Positions 1 to 10,658 of a DNA stretch of 64,000 nt are shown here, piece by piece. Each line of letters starts with the position of its first letter. Position 1 is the first letter of the stretch. The DNA lies in assembly GCA_037126765.1 (NCBI GenBank), contig JBBCBC010000031.1, positions 6,395,638-6,459,637 of the forward strand, read 5' to 3'. Source of the stretch: Stenogyne calaminthoides (lineage: Eukaryota; Streptophyta; Magnoliopsida; Lamiales; Lamiaceae). The notes under the pieces are model-generated. The model made no database searches, was not told the origin of the DNA, and worked only from the letters and a program-made list of their open reading frames with translations. The translations under genes and the position numbers were made by a program.

Positions 1-230
1 TTTAAGCTTGGAGAGCCCCACTTGGAAAGTCCTTATTTCAAACAGCTCTCCAAGCTTAAGTTTGGAGAGAGGTTTTATTTTTTTTAAAAAAATTAGACAG
101 CGGTTTGTAACCGCTGTCCAAGAAAATCACTTAGACAGCGGTTTAAAACCGCTTTGCAAGTTCACTTGGAGAGTGGTTATGAACCGCTCTCCAAGTGAAA
201 ATCCGAATTTTCACCATTTTCTATAGCTTC
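1..230. repeat. CACTA-like subterminal repeat cluster (fragment)
   Basis: Several short palindromic or inverted units built on CTTGGAGAGCGGTT and GACAGCGGTT with their reverse complements lie within about 200 bp (around 8-60, 95-125, 130-160 and 160-205). The same units recur at 34640-34790, just inside a CACTA terminus. This is therefore most likely the subterminal region of a related CACTA element whose body lies to the left of the window. I could not place a terminal CACTA here, so the boundary is approximate. Confidence 0.5.
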
Positions 231-383
231 TCCAAAATTTTCCTCACAAATGCATATACTCTCTTGTTCCTTATTCTCACGGTGATTTTTTCAAGTTTGT
301 CAAATATATGATTGTCAAGTTTGGAAAATATTTTATACAATTTGAATTGGTCTACAATATCTCATTTATATATATATTTTCCT

Positions 384-425
<42 letters not shown>

Positions 426-550
426 GAAATTTGAATTGATCTACAATATTTGATTTATATATTTTTTTAAATATTGGAATATATTTTATGGAATTTGAAT
501 CTGTCTACAATATACTTAATTTATGAGTAGGTCTCCTGTGAAACTTGTTT
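231..550. other. AT-rich spacer with TA microsatellite
   Basis: There is no coding signal. A run of TA dinucleotides lies at about 386-421. Near-duplicate stretches around ATTTGAATTGGTCTACAATA occur at about 339, 429 and 496, so this spacer is itself a short degenerate direct repeat. Confidence 0.6.
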
Positions 551-1325
551 AAAGAAAAGTATTACTTGTTTAGATGAAAAAATATTACTTGTTTAAAGAA
601 AAACATTACTTATTTAGATAGAAAAGTATTACTTGTTTAGAAGGAAAAATATTACAAGTTTAAAAGAAATGTAGTACTTTTTTTTTTAAAAGTACAAGTA
701 AAAAATATAATTTTAATATAATTTAATTTAATTTAAATTTAAATTTAAATTTATATAAAAAAAATTATTATATAAAAATGTGATTGAATTAATAAATAAG
801 ATAATTGAAATAAAGAATTTTAAAAAAAATTATAAGAAAAAACAATTTTTAGAACATATAGAATTAATTTCATTAAATAAACGCAAGAAAAGTATTACTT
901 GTTTAGATAAAAAAATATTACTTGTTTAAAGAAAAGAATTACTTGTTTAAATAGAAAAGTATTACTAGCTTGTTTAGATAGAAATGTATAACTTGTTTAA
1001 AGAAAAGTATATATTACTTGTTTAGAAGAAAAAATATTACTTGTTTAAAGAAAAATATTACTTATTAAGATAAAAAAAAAGTACTACTTGTTTAGAAGAA
1101 AAAGTATTACAAGTTTAAAAGAAAGGTACGTAGTGTACTTTAAAAAAAACAAGTAAAAAATATAATTTTAATATAATTTAATTTAAATTTATATAAAAAA
1201 ATTATTATTATATAAAAGTGTGATTGAATTAATAAATAAGATAATTGAAATAAAGAATTTAAAAAAAAATTTAAAAAAAACTAATTCTGGGACATATGTA
1301 ATTAATTTCATTAAGAACGCGAAGA
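551..1325. repeat. Imperfect tandem duplication, units of about 335 and 437 bp
   Basis: Two adjacent copies (about 551-884 and 885-1321) share the same order of motifs. First comes a run of AAGTATTACTTGTTTAGA-type units, then an AATATAATTTAATTTAA tract, then the stretch around GTGATTGAATTAATAAATAA, and finally AATTAATTTCATTAA followed by ACGC. Within each copy the TTACTTGTTTA motif is itself repeated five to nine times. It is non-coding and looks like a local duplication of a degenerate element. Confidence 0.7.
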
Positions 1326-2469
1326 AAGAAAAGTTCCGAAGCGGAATTGATCCTCGCTCAGCGCGTCCAAGGTCCCGTGTTCGTCCCCCATGGGAATAAT
1401 AATAATTGCTTCAATTAATTGGGAGGCTTGGTTTATATATGAGAGATGTTTGGTGGGTCAGGTGCTTAAAAAGACATGTCCAAGCTTGGGACAAATTTGG
1501 TTTTCATTGTGATATCTTAATTGAGAGCAGAGGACAGAAAAGGAAAAAATTGAAACCCTAACCCCTAATCCCACCGCTCATGCCGCCACGCCCGCCGCCG
1601 CACCATCTCCCTCAAGCACATGCGATTTCACACCCTCCTCCTCCCCGCAGGGCGACAAGAAGACTCGCCACCAACGCCCGACGAAGCTTGGTGGCCCATT
1701 GGCCATCGTACACTACATAATTGAAATGGGAATTGGATATGAACGAAGGCTATGAGGGTTATGGAGAGCTAGATTGATGAAGGGGTTGATGTGGACTTGA
1801 AATGGTAGTGACATCTATATTGCGGTGCACTTTTTTCTTCTTATCCCCCCATTTTTCATGTTTTGAATTGTCGAATTATCTTTCTCGCATTTGTCTTTGT
1901 CGAACTTTCTTCGTGGAAATGATTCTCGGGGAGGTCGGGTGGAAGTGAAATACCGGAGGGGATCGCTATCTTCGCGCAGCTTTTATTCTTTTTTTCCGAC
2001 CTCGCCTCCCTCTATGAGGTCATTTCGTTATGATGATGTTGGTCCTCGTTTGCCGGGTTTAATTCGGGCATAAAGGTGAGCCTGACGACGACGTGTCGGA
2101 TTCGAGACATATCCAATTTGATTTGTAGATGTACGGCTGGAAGAGGTGCAAAGAAGATGTAAAACGAAAGGGAAAAATATTAATTAAAATCAATAAAACG
2201 TGTTTTATGTATCTTCCAAGAACTTATCAATTCATATCACATGCAAAAAAGCATCATTTTGGGTCAAACTCAAATGTGACTTCCAAATTTCCATAGTGAG
2301 ATTTTTTATCAACAATCACATTGCTTCATTTTCCACCATACAAAAACATCACAAATTATTTTTTGTCTCCTTATAATTATATTCATATATATGCAGTATA
2401 TAATCTCCCAATAACCTAATAATTTCCTCATTCTAAAAGAATTGCCCTAATTCGCCCCCAAATTCAGAG
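1326..2469. other. Spacer with unexplained GC-rich, coding-like patches
   Basis: Base composition changes abruptly here. Around 1579-1719 a short proline/arginine-rich frame starts with ATG, and 1891-2073 holds a 60-codon serine/arginine-rich frame with an unusually even codon pattern. Neither joins convincingly into a gene or is recognisable. They may be gene fragments carried by a transposon, or old exons. The last 100 bp or so before 2470 should hold the 5' UTR of the TPR-like gene. Confidence 0.3.
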
Positions 2470-4071
2470 ATGATGTTGAGGAGTTCTTCAACCCCTGTTC
2501 TTGGGTCTCTTCTTTCATCTTTTTCAGAAACCCCTCAAAAAAACCCAACGCCTAATAGTCACCACAATCACTGCATCAAAGTATCGTCCAATTACAATGG
2601 GGGTTTTCAGAACATTGCCAAATCCGTAACGAATTCCCCCTCCGTTTCTGAGGCCAATTGCAGGTTTCGAAGAGTTCAATCCGAAGGGAATTTGGTAGAA
2701 TTGGGTACTAATACCGATGAATTCACTCTTTCCGACTTGAAAGTCACTCAGAAGCCCATCTTAGAGGCAATCCCATCTTTCTCGGGAGGCGAGGGTTACG
2801 AGAGTGATGGTGATGAGGAATTGGAAGGAAATTCGGATCGATTTGTGATGCGAGATTTGGTTTCTCAAGAGGTGAGAAGGAGTGGTAGTGGTTATAGTGA
2901 TGATTTGGGGGTTTTTCGAGGTGAGGGGAGGATGTATCTGGCGGCAGGGATTGGGGTTCCGGCGACTGGTTTTCCCGACGGCGGTGGGTACGGCGGCGGC
3001 GGCGGCGGAAGTTGTAGACCGGTTGATTTTGGTAGGGACGGCGGCGATAGCGGTGGTTTAAACATGGAAGAGTATTATAAGAACATGTTGGAACAGAGTC
3101 CTGGGAATTCGTTGTTTCTTAGAAACTATGCTCATTTCTTGTATCAAGTAAGCCCTCAAAACCAAATTGCTGATTTCCAGTTGAATTTTCAGGTTGTTCA
3201 AGTTTTATGTTTGAGTTTGTTTGATAATTAATTGAGTCGAGCTCCAACGGACTTTAATCGAGTCGAACACTAGTCGAGCTTGCGGACATTGATATTTTTA
3301 CATGCGAGGGAAAATATTTTTATGATATCATGTTTATCGTGCAACTCAAATGCGTTTTTACTAGAAGATTTTAGTTGGTCAGTATTAGTTGCTTTTACTA
3401 AACTGTATTAGTTTCTTACATTGAACTGCAATTAGTGTACCTAAGTGTTATTTGAGCTTCAAACATACTTATTATTGACAAAAACTCGTGTGAGACAGTC
3501 TCATGCATGAGACGGGATACAATCCAGCACAAATTGACACCCACGCCTCCCAGAGTGTTAAAGAGCCCAAATTATACTCCGTCTCACAGTGAGACTGTTT
3601 CATACAAGTATGCCTCATTATTTGGTGCAGTACGGAATCGAGTATTGAATAACTTGGTCTGATTTTCAGCCTTGATTGTCAATATTCTCTCTCAGCAGGA
3701 AATTAATTGTTATGACCTTATGATTTGAATGTTGATTAATGTAGGAAAAGAGAGATCTGGAGGGAGCAGAAGAGTATTATTCAAGGGCAATCTTGGCAGA
3801 TCCTAAAGATGGAGAAGTTCTGTGTCAATATGCTAAAATAATCTGGGAACTCCACCATGATAAACTAAGAGCTGCTGTTTATTTTGAGAGAGCAGTTCTA
3901 GCATCATCACAAGATAGGTATGAGAAAGGCAAGAAGAGCTCTATGTTTCTTTTTCTCACATATATACTAATTCATGCTCACCTGTTTTTTACCAGCCACG
4001 TACATGCATCATACGCTAGTTTCCTCTGGGATACAGAAGACGAAGAAGAAGATAATTCCCCGTATCTTTGA
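2470..4071 (+). CDS. TPR-like superfamily protein, three exons
   Basis: The coding sequence joins 2470-3147, 3745-3917 and 3996-4071. Both introns have GT/AG borders and all phases fit, giving 308 residues. Exon 1 encodes a low-complexity N-terminus: Ser/Asn-rich, then an acidic patch near residue 115, then a Gly-rich stretch near residue 176. It ends in a helix reading EEYYKNMLEQSPGNSLFLRN. Exons 2 and 3 add two more helical-hairpin units (GAEEYYSRAILADPKDGEVL, then AAVYFERAVLASSQD) in the TPR/HAT rhythm, and an acidic tail. Plant proteins with this layout are annotated as TPR-like superfamily proteins; a scaffolding role is usual for TPR folds, but the partner is unknown. The ATG is the first in a long open frame. 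Intron 1 contains a MITE. Confidence 0.85.
3488..3609. mobile_element. Short palindromic MITE in TPR-gene intron 1
   Basis: The left end reads TGTGAGACAGTCTCATGCAT and the right end is its imperfect inverse (GTCTCACAGTGAGACTGTTT). Together they form terminal inverted repeats of about 25 bp around a spacer of about 70 bp. A related half-site with GTGAGACGGTCTCAC lies at about 28752. I could not identify a clear target-site duplication, so the ends are good to a few bases only. Confidence 0.55.
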
Positions 4072-4504
4072 ACGTGAAATCAATGGCTTATGCAACTCCC
4101 TCAGTGTTGTTTCGTAGGAAATTAACAAGAGACGTGAAAAGAATGGGAGTGAGTGTATGTTATTTTGTTGCGGAGAGCTTCTTCTTCATGTGTTTGGCTT
4201 TTTAAAGAAAGTCTCTGGTGTGCACATAAATAGAATGTTTATTGAGAGATGGAACATTGTGAATCAAGAGTGCAATCAAGAAAACAAGTGAAACACTAGT
4301 ACTTTTGTCCGAAGATGATGGCAATTGTAATGAAGTTGCACCGTGCAACTCAAGTGTATTTTTTAAATTCAGATTAGTTGTTTTACTAGAAGGTATTAAT
4401 TGGTCAGTATTAATTATTTTTATTGAACAATATTTGTTATTTTCATTGAACGATTATAAGCGTGCATCAATTGCACGATCCTAGTGCATCAAGTGTTTTA
4501 ACAG
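4072..4504. other. 3' flank of the TPR-like gene with a dispersed repeat
   Basis: The first part should be 3' UTR. A stretch at about 4338-4460 (CGTGCAACTCAAGTGTATTT and on through TTGGTCAGTATTAATTA) matches one at about 3338-3450 inside intron 1. A weaker relative lies at about 32220-32420. It is a dispersed, AT-rich, non-coding repeat. Confidence 0.5.
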
Positions 4505-4513
4505 GATGATATA

Positions 4514-5302
4514 CAGTGGCGGACCCAGAATTATGAAACTGGGGGTACGATTATTAGATAATTTTAAAATATTTATATACATAAATATTATTTTATATTT
4601 AAATTGTATACAACCATATGCAATATACAAATAGATAAGACGTGTTAGATCTTCAGATGATTCAAAGACACGCAAGACTTGTTTCATAAATAAGATTTTA
4701 AAAACGCATAATTTATTATATTGAAAAGTGTAATTTATTTACATTGAACCGTGCAACTATTAATATGAAAAAATAGTTGCACGGTTCAGTATAAATATGA
4801 GTCTTGACGATCTTGACGGATAGACGTAAAAGTCACTCATAGATAAAATATTGCATAAAGTTCGAATAAAATTACCAGTTACAATTAAATCTGTTAAGTC
4901 TCTATGACATTATCATATTATTAAGTGTAAAAATATTTTTTATCACAATTAACTCTACACATATTTAGATGAAAGAAATTACGATTCCTAATCTATCAAA
5001 ACATGTCATCAAATTAATTAGTTATCTAATTAAATAATAAATATTGATTATTAAAGGGATTGATTAAAGGAAAAAGACAAAAAAAAAATGAATTATTAAA
5101 TAGTAATGTGGCGTGAAGATAGATGCAAGGGGGAATTTTATTTTTTTTTTTGTAAGGCCCAGAATTATTGGATACAAAATGAAGAATGGGCCTAATAATG
5201 CTGTAATTTCGGTGTAGTTAATTTCTTCTTATACACACACATATATGCCAAAAAAAAAAAAAAAAATTGGGGGTACACCTGTACCTTGTTAAGTCCGCCT
5301 CT
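4514..5302. mobile_element. Non-autonomous Mutator-like element (MITE), 789 bp
   Basis: Perfect 9-bp duplications GATGATATA flank it at 4505-4513 and 5303-5311. The ends are imperfect inverted repeats: CAGTGGCGGACCCAG on the left, and AGAGGCGGACTTAAC when the right end is read on the minus strand. Inside each end lies the shared sequence GGGGGTAC. The 9-bp duplication is diagnostic of the Mutator superfamily. No transposase frame is present, so movement must depend on an enzyme supplied elsewhere. Confidence 0.85.
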
Positions 5303-5311
5303 GATGATATA

Positions 5312-6603
5312 ACCATTTATGTAAATAAAATGGACAATTTGATCAATGTTAAAAAAGACTTGTTACTCATACAACACTTGCAGCAAGCGTATGCATTTCC
5401 TAAGTAGTAGTATGTTATCAGGGAAGAAGGAACTTCACCCATTCTATTTTAGATTGTTCAATAAAATAATTTTTAAGGTGTGGTATGATAATCATAATCC
5501 TTATCTATATCTCCTTAAAAATTATTTTATCATTTTATATATTAATAAACAATTCAGCTCGTTAAAATATGAATCAAAGAGTTAATGACTTATTTAAAAT
5601 AGAATGAAGGGAGTACTATTTCGTGATACTGTCTCATGCGAGCTGAAACAAAAATGTTATAAATTTGTTAACACCAAAACTTCAAATCAAATAGTAGATA
5701 AATGTGTAAAAAATATATACTTTGAATCATAATACAAAAGCATTTACTATTTCTGATACAATAATATAGCCACACTAATTTTTCAGGCACGAGTAAAGTC
5801 CAAATACACACCCTTTAACTTTGTGCAACAAAAAATAATTCTCTCAATTTTCAAATAGTCAAGTGAATGATTTATTTAATTAAAGAGAAAATCGTTAACA
5901 TTTAAAAGATAAAATCACGTTGATATTATTAAATTTTTTTACACTTCCTTTTTGCTGTTAATAACGAAAAAGTGAGTGGCAAAAAAAAAAAAAATAACGA
6001 AAAAGTGGAGTTTCGAAGGCAGATTAAATGGGCCTTAATTTGAACATGGGACTAGAAGCTTCCGTTATTATATGGGCCTCAATTAAATGGCCCATTTTAT
6101 TTACAAAAAATGGCCTCAATTAAACCGCCTTTCCTTTTTCTCTCTTACTAATAATATAATCATGTTGTTTCAGTGATTGGTCAAAATTAGGGATCTCCAC
6201 AAACACCACAAATTCTCACAAATTGGGGTGATCGCTCAAATCAAAACTCCGTCGAACGTTGCCTGAAATCTCGATCGTCTTCCGTCGCAGCTCGCCGGAT
6301 AGAATCGGAAACTCGTGGAGTATTTCGCTGAGATATCGGTTCGTATATTTAATGCCACTTTTTTGTTCTTTTTTTGAATTTAGGGTTTGTATAAGGTGTA
6401 GTTTGTTCTTATAATTACTGTCGCAAATTTGAATCCCCTATCTCAAACCCTCGTATGCAGTACTTCTAATCGTATTCGTTGATTTAACCGTCAATTCGAA
6501 TTCCATTTCCTTGAATTTTCCCAATTTTCGTTTCTCCGTAGGTGTAAAATTTCCAATTTCCAATTTTCCCATTCTCCTTAGGGTTTACAACTAGCGTACA
6601 ATC
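5312..6603. other. Spacer and 5' region of the CXIP4-like gene
   Basis: AT-rich, with no gene seen up to about 6020. The last 400 bp or so contains the likely promoter and leader of the CXIP4-like gene. AG followed by GT-containing pyrimidine-rich sequence between about 6340 and 6590 suggests a leader intron, which I could not place exactly. Confidence 0.45.
6028..6120 (+). promoter_or_regulatory. Clustered site II / TGGGCC-type motifs upstream of the CXIP4-like gene
   Basis: ATGGGCCTT at 6028-6036, TATGGGCCTC at 6071-6080 and ATGGCCCAT at 6087-6095 cluster about 500 bp before the ATG. TGGGCC/T motifs are known TCP-factor sites in promoters of plant housekeeping and translation-related genes. 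The function here is inferred from position only. Confidence 0.4.
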
Positions 6604-7549
6604 ATGACGGCTACCGCGGGGAGAGTTCGCATGCCAGCGAACAACCGGGTTCACAGTAGTGCGGCCCTACAGACCCACGGCATATGGCAGAGTGCGATTG
6701 GTTACGATCCGTACGCTCCGTCGAAAGAGGAGAAGAACAGTAACCCTTCTCAGAAGAGTTCTGTTGCTGAGCCTGATTCAGAGAATGCATACGCAAGTTT
6801 TCAGGGTTTACTTGCCCTTGCTCGTATCACAGGGTCTAATGCTGATGAGGCACGTGGCTCGTGCAAAAAGTGTGGGAGGGTTGGGCATTTGACGTTTCAG
6901 TGCAGGAACTTTTTGAGTGCTAAGAATGAGGAAGATAAGAGCAAGGAGACGGATATCCAGGCTGCGGTTTTGTCGGGCTTGGAGAAGTTGAAAGGGGAGA
7001 GGGTGAAGATGCAGGGGAAGGGCGGTGAGGAGAGTAGCGAAGAGGAGGAAAGCGAGAGTTCTGATTCGGAGATAGAGCGTGCTATAGCGGAGAAATATGG
7101 GAAAAGGTTTAGTGGTGGGAAGTCTGGGAAATCGAAGAGTAGTAAGGGTAGGAAGAGGAGTGACGATAGTGATGAATCGGATGATGATGGCTCGGAGAGG
7201 GAGTCGAGGAAGAGGGGGAGGTCGAAGAAAAGGAGAAGTTCGAAGAGAGGGGGGGATAGTGATTCCGATGATGAGGATGCGGGGAGGAAAAGGAGGAGAC
7301 GGGATGATGATGATTCGTCGGACGAAGAGGAGGAGGAGGAAGAGTAGGAAGGAGAAGAGGAGGAGGAGGAGCCACCGTCATTCTGATGATGATTCGTCTG
7401 ATGATTCTGTGAAGGAGCGCCATAAGCGAAGGAGCAGAAGGGCAGTTGCAGCATTGGATTCTGATGGTGGTTCAGATGATGCTAGAGTGGGACGAGACAA
7501 GAAGCGGTCGGAGAAGAAGAGCAGAAAGCATCGCCATGATAAAGACTAG
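6604..7549 (+). CDS. CXIP4: CXIP4-like zinc-knuckle protein, C-terminal frameshift
   Basis: It resembles CAX-interacting protein 4, a nuclear plant protein first found through its interaction with the vacuolar Ca/H exchanger CAX1. The first frame (6604-7347, 247 residues) holds one CCHC zinc knuckle (C87, C90, H95, C100 in CKKCGRVGHLTFQC) and then a long Ser/Asp/Glu and Lys/Arg-rich nuclear-type tail. That frame stops inside an acidic GAG-rich tract. The next frame continues without interruption to 7549 with the Arg/Lys/His-rich tail expected of the family (RRRRSHRHSDDDSSDD, ending in RKHRHDKD). Reading across needs loss of one base or gain of two between about 7318 and 7347. Either a short tract indel has replaced the tail, or the assembly has a base error. 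The coding part has no intron. Gene identity is good; the intact length is uncertain. Confidence 0.8.
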
Positions 7550-8335
7550 CATGAATGGGGTTGGCATTGATTCTCTAATTTAAAGGTTGCTCTGAGTTGT
7601 GTCTGTTGAGTTTGCCTTATGTGACATAGAATATGGTTGGTTGGTATATCTTCTTGATGGAAACGATTAACTGCATTTAAATTCGTTGTTTGTGGCATCA
7701 GTGGCTACTTCTCAGTTTCGATTGTGTGATGTTATGATTGTTTTTGTTGTCTTTCTGGATGTAAGAACTCTGATCTACTTTTTTATATTGTGTGGGAAAT
7801 ATGAGTCCTATTTGCTGAAATGTTGAGTATTGAAATGGACAAAAACTAATATGAACCATACTGGTGAACTTGGTTTACTCTTATGTGTACGAAATATCAC
7901 TGCTTATTACTTTGAATCTGGTTCATCGGAGATCTACCGAGGAAAATGTTAAATCTTGTATTCAAATTAGTTTCAATACTTTTCATAAATATTGTAATAA
8001 ATTTGGACTCGGTTTTTTTTACTAAGAAATAAGAACGTACATGTTGGATTCAATTTTATGTATATTGTGACAAGCACAAAATGTATCTATCCGTTGATAA
8101 AATTTTGCATCAAATATTACTTGCAAAGTTCATACATTTTATTGGGCTTTTTGTTTCCTTGTTTCCAAAAAAAAGAAAAAAAAGAAACTGGCTCCAGGAC
8201 AGTCTGAACTACAATGGCTAGAGAATTAATGTTCTTTTCACTATTTTTTAAAAAAAAAAAAATAAAGATGAAATGTATTACTTGAGTACAAGAGTACTCA
8301 ACCCAAATATTTTACAAGTATTACAATCTGAACAC
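7550..8335. other. 3' flank and spacer
   Basis: The 3' UTR of the CXIP4-like gene is followed by AT-rich sequence. I see no gene, RNA or bounded repeat here. Confidence 0.5.
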
Positions 8336-8338
8336 TAA

Positions 8339-8691
8339 GGGTGCGTTTGTTTTGGGATTTAAGGGTGCGGAGCAAGTCAAGGTTTTAAAATTCAGGGATT
8401 TAGAATCTTTGATGAATAGTAAATGTATGTGTTTGTTTTGGGATTTGAGTAGGGTGAGGTTTAATTTTACGTCAAATCAATGTTAATATTGTATTATTAT
8501 ATTGTATTGAGAAGAGTAATAAAGTGTATAAAGTATGATGTATTGGGAAGAGTAATAATAAATTTTATAGGTATTTGTAGGTGTGGATTGAATGTGGGAT
8601 TTGAAAACCAGATTCTAAATCTCAAACTCGTATGAGACGGGGAGCGCAAAGTCCTAAGTTCATCCGTGTGAGTCCAAAAACAAATGCAACC
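8339..8691. mobile_element. Tourist-like (PIF/Harbinger) MITE, 353 bp
   Basis: TAA target duplications lie at 8336-8338 and 8692-8694. The ends are GGGTGCGTTTG and, on the minus strand, GGTTGCATTTG. The three-base TWA duplication plus GGG-starting ends is the PIF/Harbinger signature. There is no coding capacity. Confidence 0.75.
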
Positions 8692-8694
8692 TAA

Positions 8695-9046
8695 GGGCAT
8701 GTTCGTTTCGGGCTTATATTGGGCGTGAGAAATTTCGAACTTTGAAGTCTTGGAATTTTAAAATTTTGATGAATAGTTAAAAAATGTATTTTTGTTATAA
8801 GATGGTGGAAAAATTAATTTATGTGATATTATTATATTATTTTGAGTGTATTGGAAGAATAAAGAAGTAAATAATGTGAGTGTATTGAAAGAATAAAAAG
8901 GAGAGTAGTTGCAGTTAGTAGTTGATCAAGTAGAGTATGATTAATAGGATTTCAAAATTCTTACTTTTGAGTATCAAAATAAATGGGAGTTTGAGATTGC
9001 AAAGTCCAAAGTCCGGTTAAGATAGTCGCAAAACGAACATACTCAC
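8695..9046. mobile_element. Second Tourist-like MITE abutting the first
   Basis: It begins directly after the TAA shared with the preceding MITE. The left end is GGGCATGTTCGTTT; the right end, near 9026-9046, reads GAGTATGTTCGTTTT on the minus strand. The right-hand duplication is TTA rather than TAA, so the exact right end is uncertain. The two elements appear to be inserted head to tail. Confidence 0.6.
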
Positions 9047-9096
9047 TTAGAATTGTGTGTATAAGCTATTTAAAGTGTTTTTTTTAATTAAATTAA

Positions 9097-9405
9097 GGGG
9101 GGTGTTTTCAAAAACTTATAAGTGATTATAGTCACCTAGAATTGTGTGCAAAATTAATTTGAAGTGTTTTATTTCTCTTTTAGTAGCTTAAAATAAGTTC
9201 TCATAAGCTATAAGTTATAAACTTCAAAGAGGATACTTTTAGTAGTTTATTAGTCTTTTTTTTATAACTTTTAACTTTTTTTGCAAACATATCAACTTTT
9301 TTTTAATTTTCTTACAAACACTATCAACTTCTACTATTAATCATTTTTCCCATAATCACTAATTTTAATATGTTCTTTAAAACCATAAGTTTTTGCAAAC
9401 ACCCC
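9097..9405. mobile_element. Third Tourist-like MITE, 309 bp
   Basis: TAA duplications lie at 9094-9096 and 9406-9408. The ends are GGGGGGTGTTTTCAAAAACT and, on the minus strand, GGGGTGTTTGCAAAAACTTA, giving about 20 bp of inverted repeat. The internal AGTTGATAGTG-type and AAGCTAAAAGTT-type segments are also seen in the partial copy that follows. Confidence 0.75.
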
Positions 9406-9408
9406 TAA

Positions 9409-9622
9409 ATAAGCTCTCAAAAGTTTTAAGCTAAAAGTTGAAAGAGGTATGCTTTTGATAGCTTACGAGCATTTTTCAAGTATTATTAATTTTTTTTTCA
9501 AACATCATCAACTTTTTCTTTTAACTTCCTTACAAACACAATTAACTTTTATTATTAATCAATTTTCTCATAATCACTAATTTTAATCATCACTTCAAAA
9601 TGATAATTTTTGGCACACACCC
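9409..9622. mobile_element. Partial copy of the same MITE family
   Basis: Starting with AAGCTCTCAAAAGTTTTAAG, this segment repeats the right half of the preceding element: a stretch of CATCAACTTTTTCTTTTAAC, then TCATAATCACTAATTTTAAT, and an end in CACACCCCCTAA. Its own left terminus is missing. Confidence 0.55.
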
Positions 9623-10658
9623 CCTAAGAAATAAGAATTTTAAAATAAATATTTTCGAATTTGAGAACCTATTATGTTGTCACAATTAGGTATTATAAAT
9701 CATAATATAGTTAAATAATGTTTTTTTTTGAGCTCTAATTAAATAATGTTTGTTCATATTTATATGGATTTTATTTTCTTCTTCAGTTGTTGAAACTATG
9801 AACAAATAATTAAAAGGTAATGTAGGTATGAACAACCCCTTGGAATGAGACCGAAAAGGCAAAAACCAGTTATGGGCTTAGTTGGGCCGAAACTGAGAGG
9901 CTCGGGCCAACCCGTTTAACGTAATGGGGATCTGTACGACGCCGTATGAGGCATAAGTTCCAACCCTCTTTATAAAGCGTGTTCTGGCGGGACATCCATC
10001 TTCCTTGTACATATTCATTCCCACTGGTTTTCTAATGCGCTTAATTTCTGATTTTTTATTCCTTAATCGTTCCCCTCTGCATTTAGGTATGTCTACATGC
10101 GAATATTTCTCTAGTTTACAGCATATGAAGTGCACGGTACATTCGTTTTCTTGAAATTTATATCTAAAATGTTGCTAATTGATTGCTGTGTTTCGACTGT
10201 TCTGGTCTTAGACTCAATGTTTTGGATCTGAAATTGAATTTAATTTGATTATTTGCTGTTTTCTATATCAGTAATTTTAGTTACTAGTTGAAAGTTAGCG
10301 ATGAAAGATTTTTAGTTACTGATGTTATATGAAGAATCTCAATGTACATCTGAGTGATTTGATTATAATTTGATAATGGTTACATGTATATCTGTTTATG
10401 TAGCTTTAAATCGAATGTCACAGTCCCAATTATGCATTTTTATAGCTTGAATATGTGGTCTATTACCCCAATTGTATTGTGGTTTAGCCGTACTTTTGAA
10501 AATTTGTGCATCAGACGCTTTTAATGATTCTAAACTGATATTGATTCTTTGTTGTTGCCCTACTCTTTAATTGCTACTATGTTATTTGTGGTTCATTGCT
10601 TTCTGTATTGGATACTGATTTTATATTGTGTGATTCTTATGGATATAGTTTATGAATC
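9623..10658. other. Spacer and 5' leader region of the RecQ-SIM gene
   Basis: TGGGCC-type motifs lie at about 9871-9910 and a TATA-like TTTATAAAG at about 9968-9976. A transcript leader probably begins near 10000 and may contain a leader intron before 10659. No other gene is seen; the minus-strand open frame at 9878-10135 is not supported. Confidence 0.45.
9871..9977 (+). promoter_or_regulatory. Putative core promoter of the RecQ-SIM gene
   Basis: TTGGGCCGAA and CGGGCCAACC are followed about 70 bp later by TTTATAAAG, a TATA-box-like element, on the coding strand. Assigned by motif and position only. Confidence 0.35.

Noticed and set aside
386..421. TA-rich run that could suggest an attachment site or origin
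   Set aside because: A plain dinucleotide microsatellite, common in plant spacers.
7109..7423. 104-codon minus-strand histidine/proline/serine-rich frame
   Set aside because: Also a by-product of the repetitive coding tract of the CXIP4-like gene; no start context or homology features.
6897..7454. 185-codon minus-strand open frame rich in serine
   Set aside because: It is the complement of the GAG/GAT-rich coding sequence of the CXIP4-like gene; such purine bias leaves the opposite strand without stops.
9878..10135. 85-codon minus-strand frame upstream of RecQ-SIM
   Set aside because: It covers the likely promoter and leader of RecQ-SIM and shows no recognisable domain.
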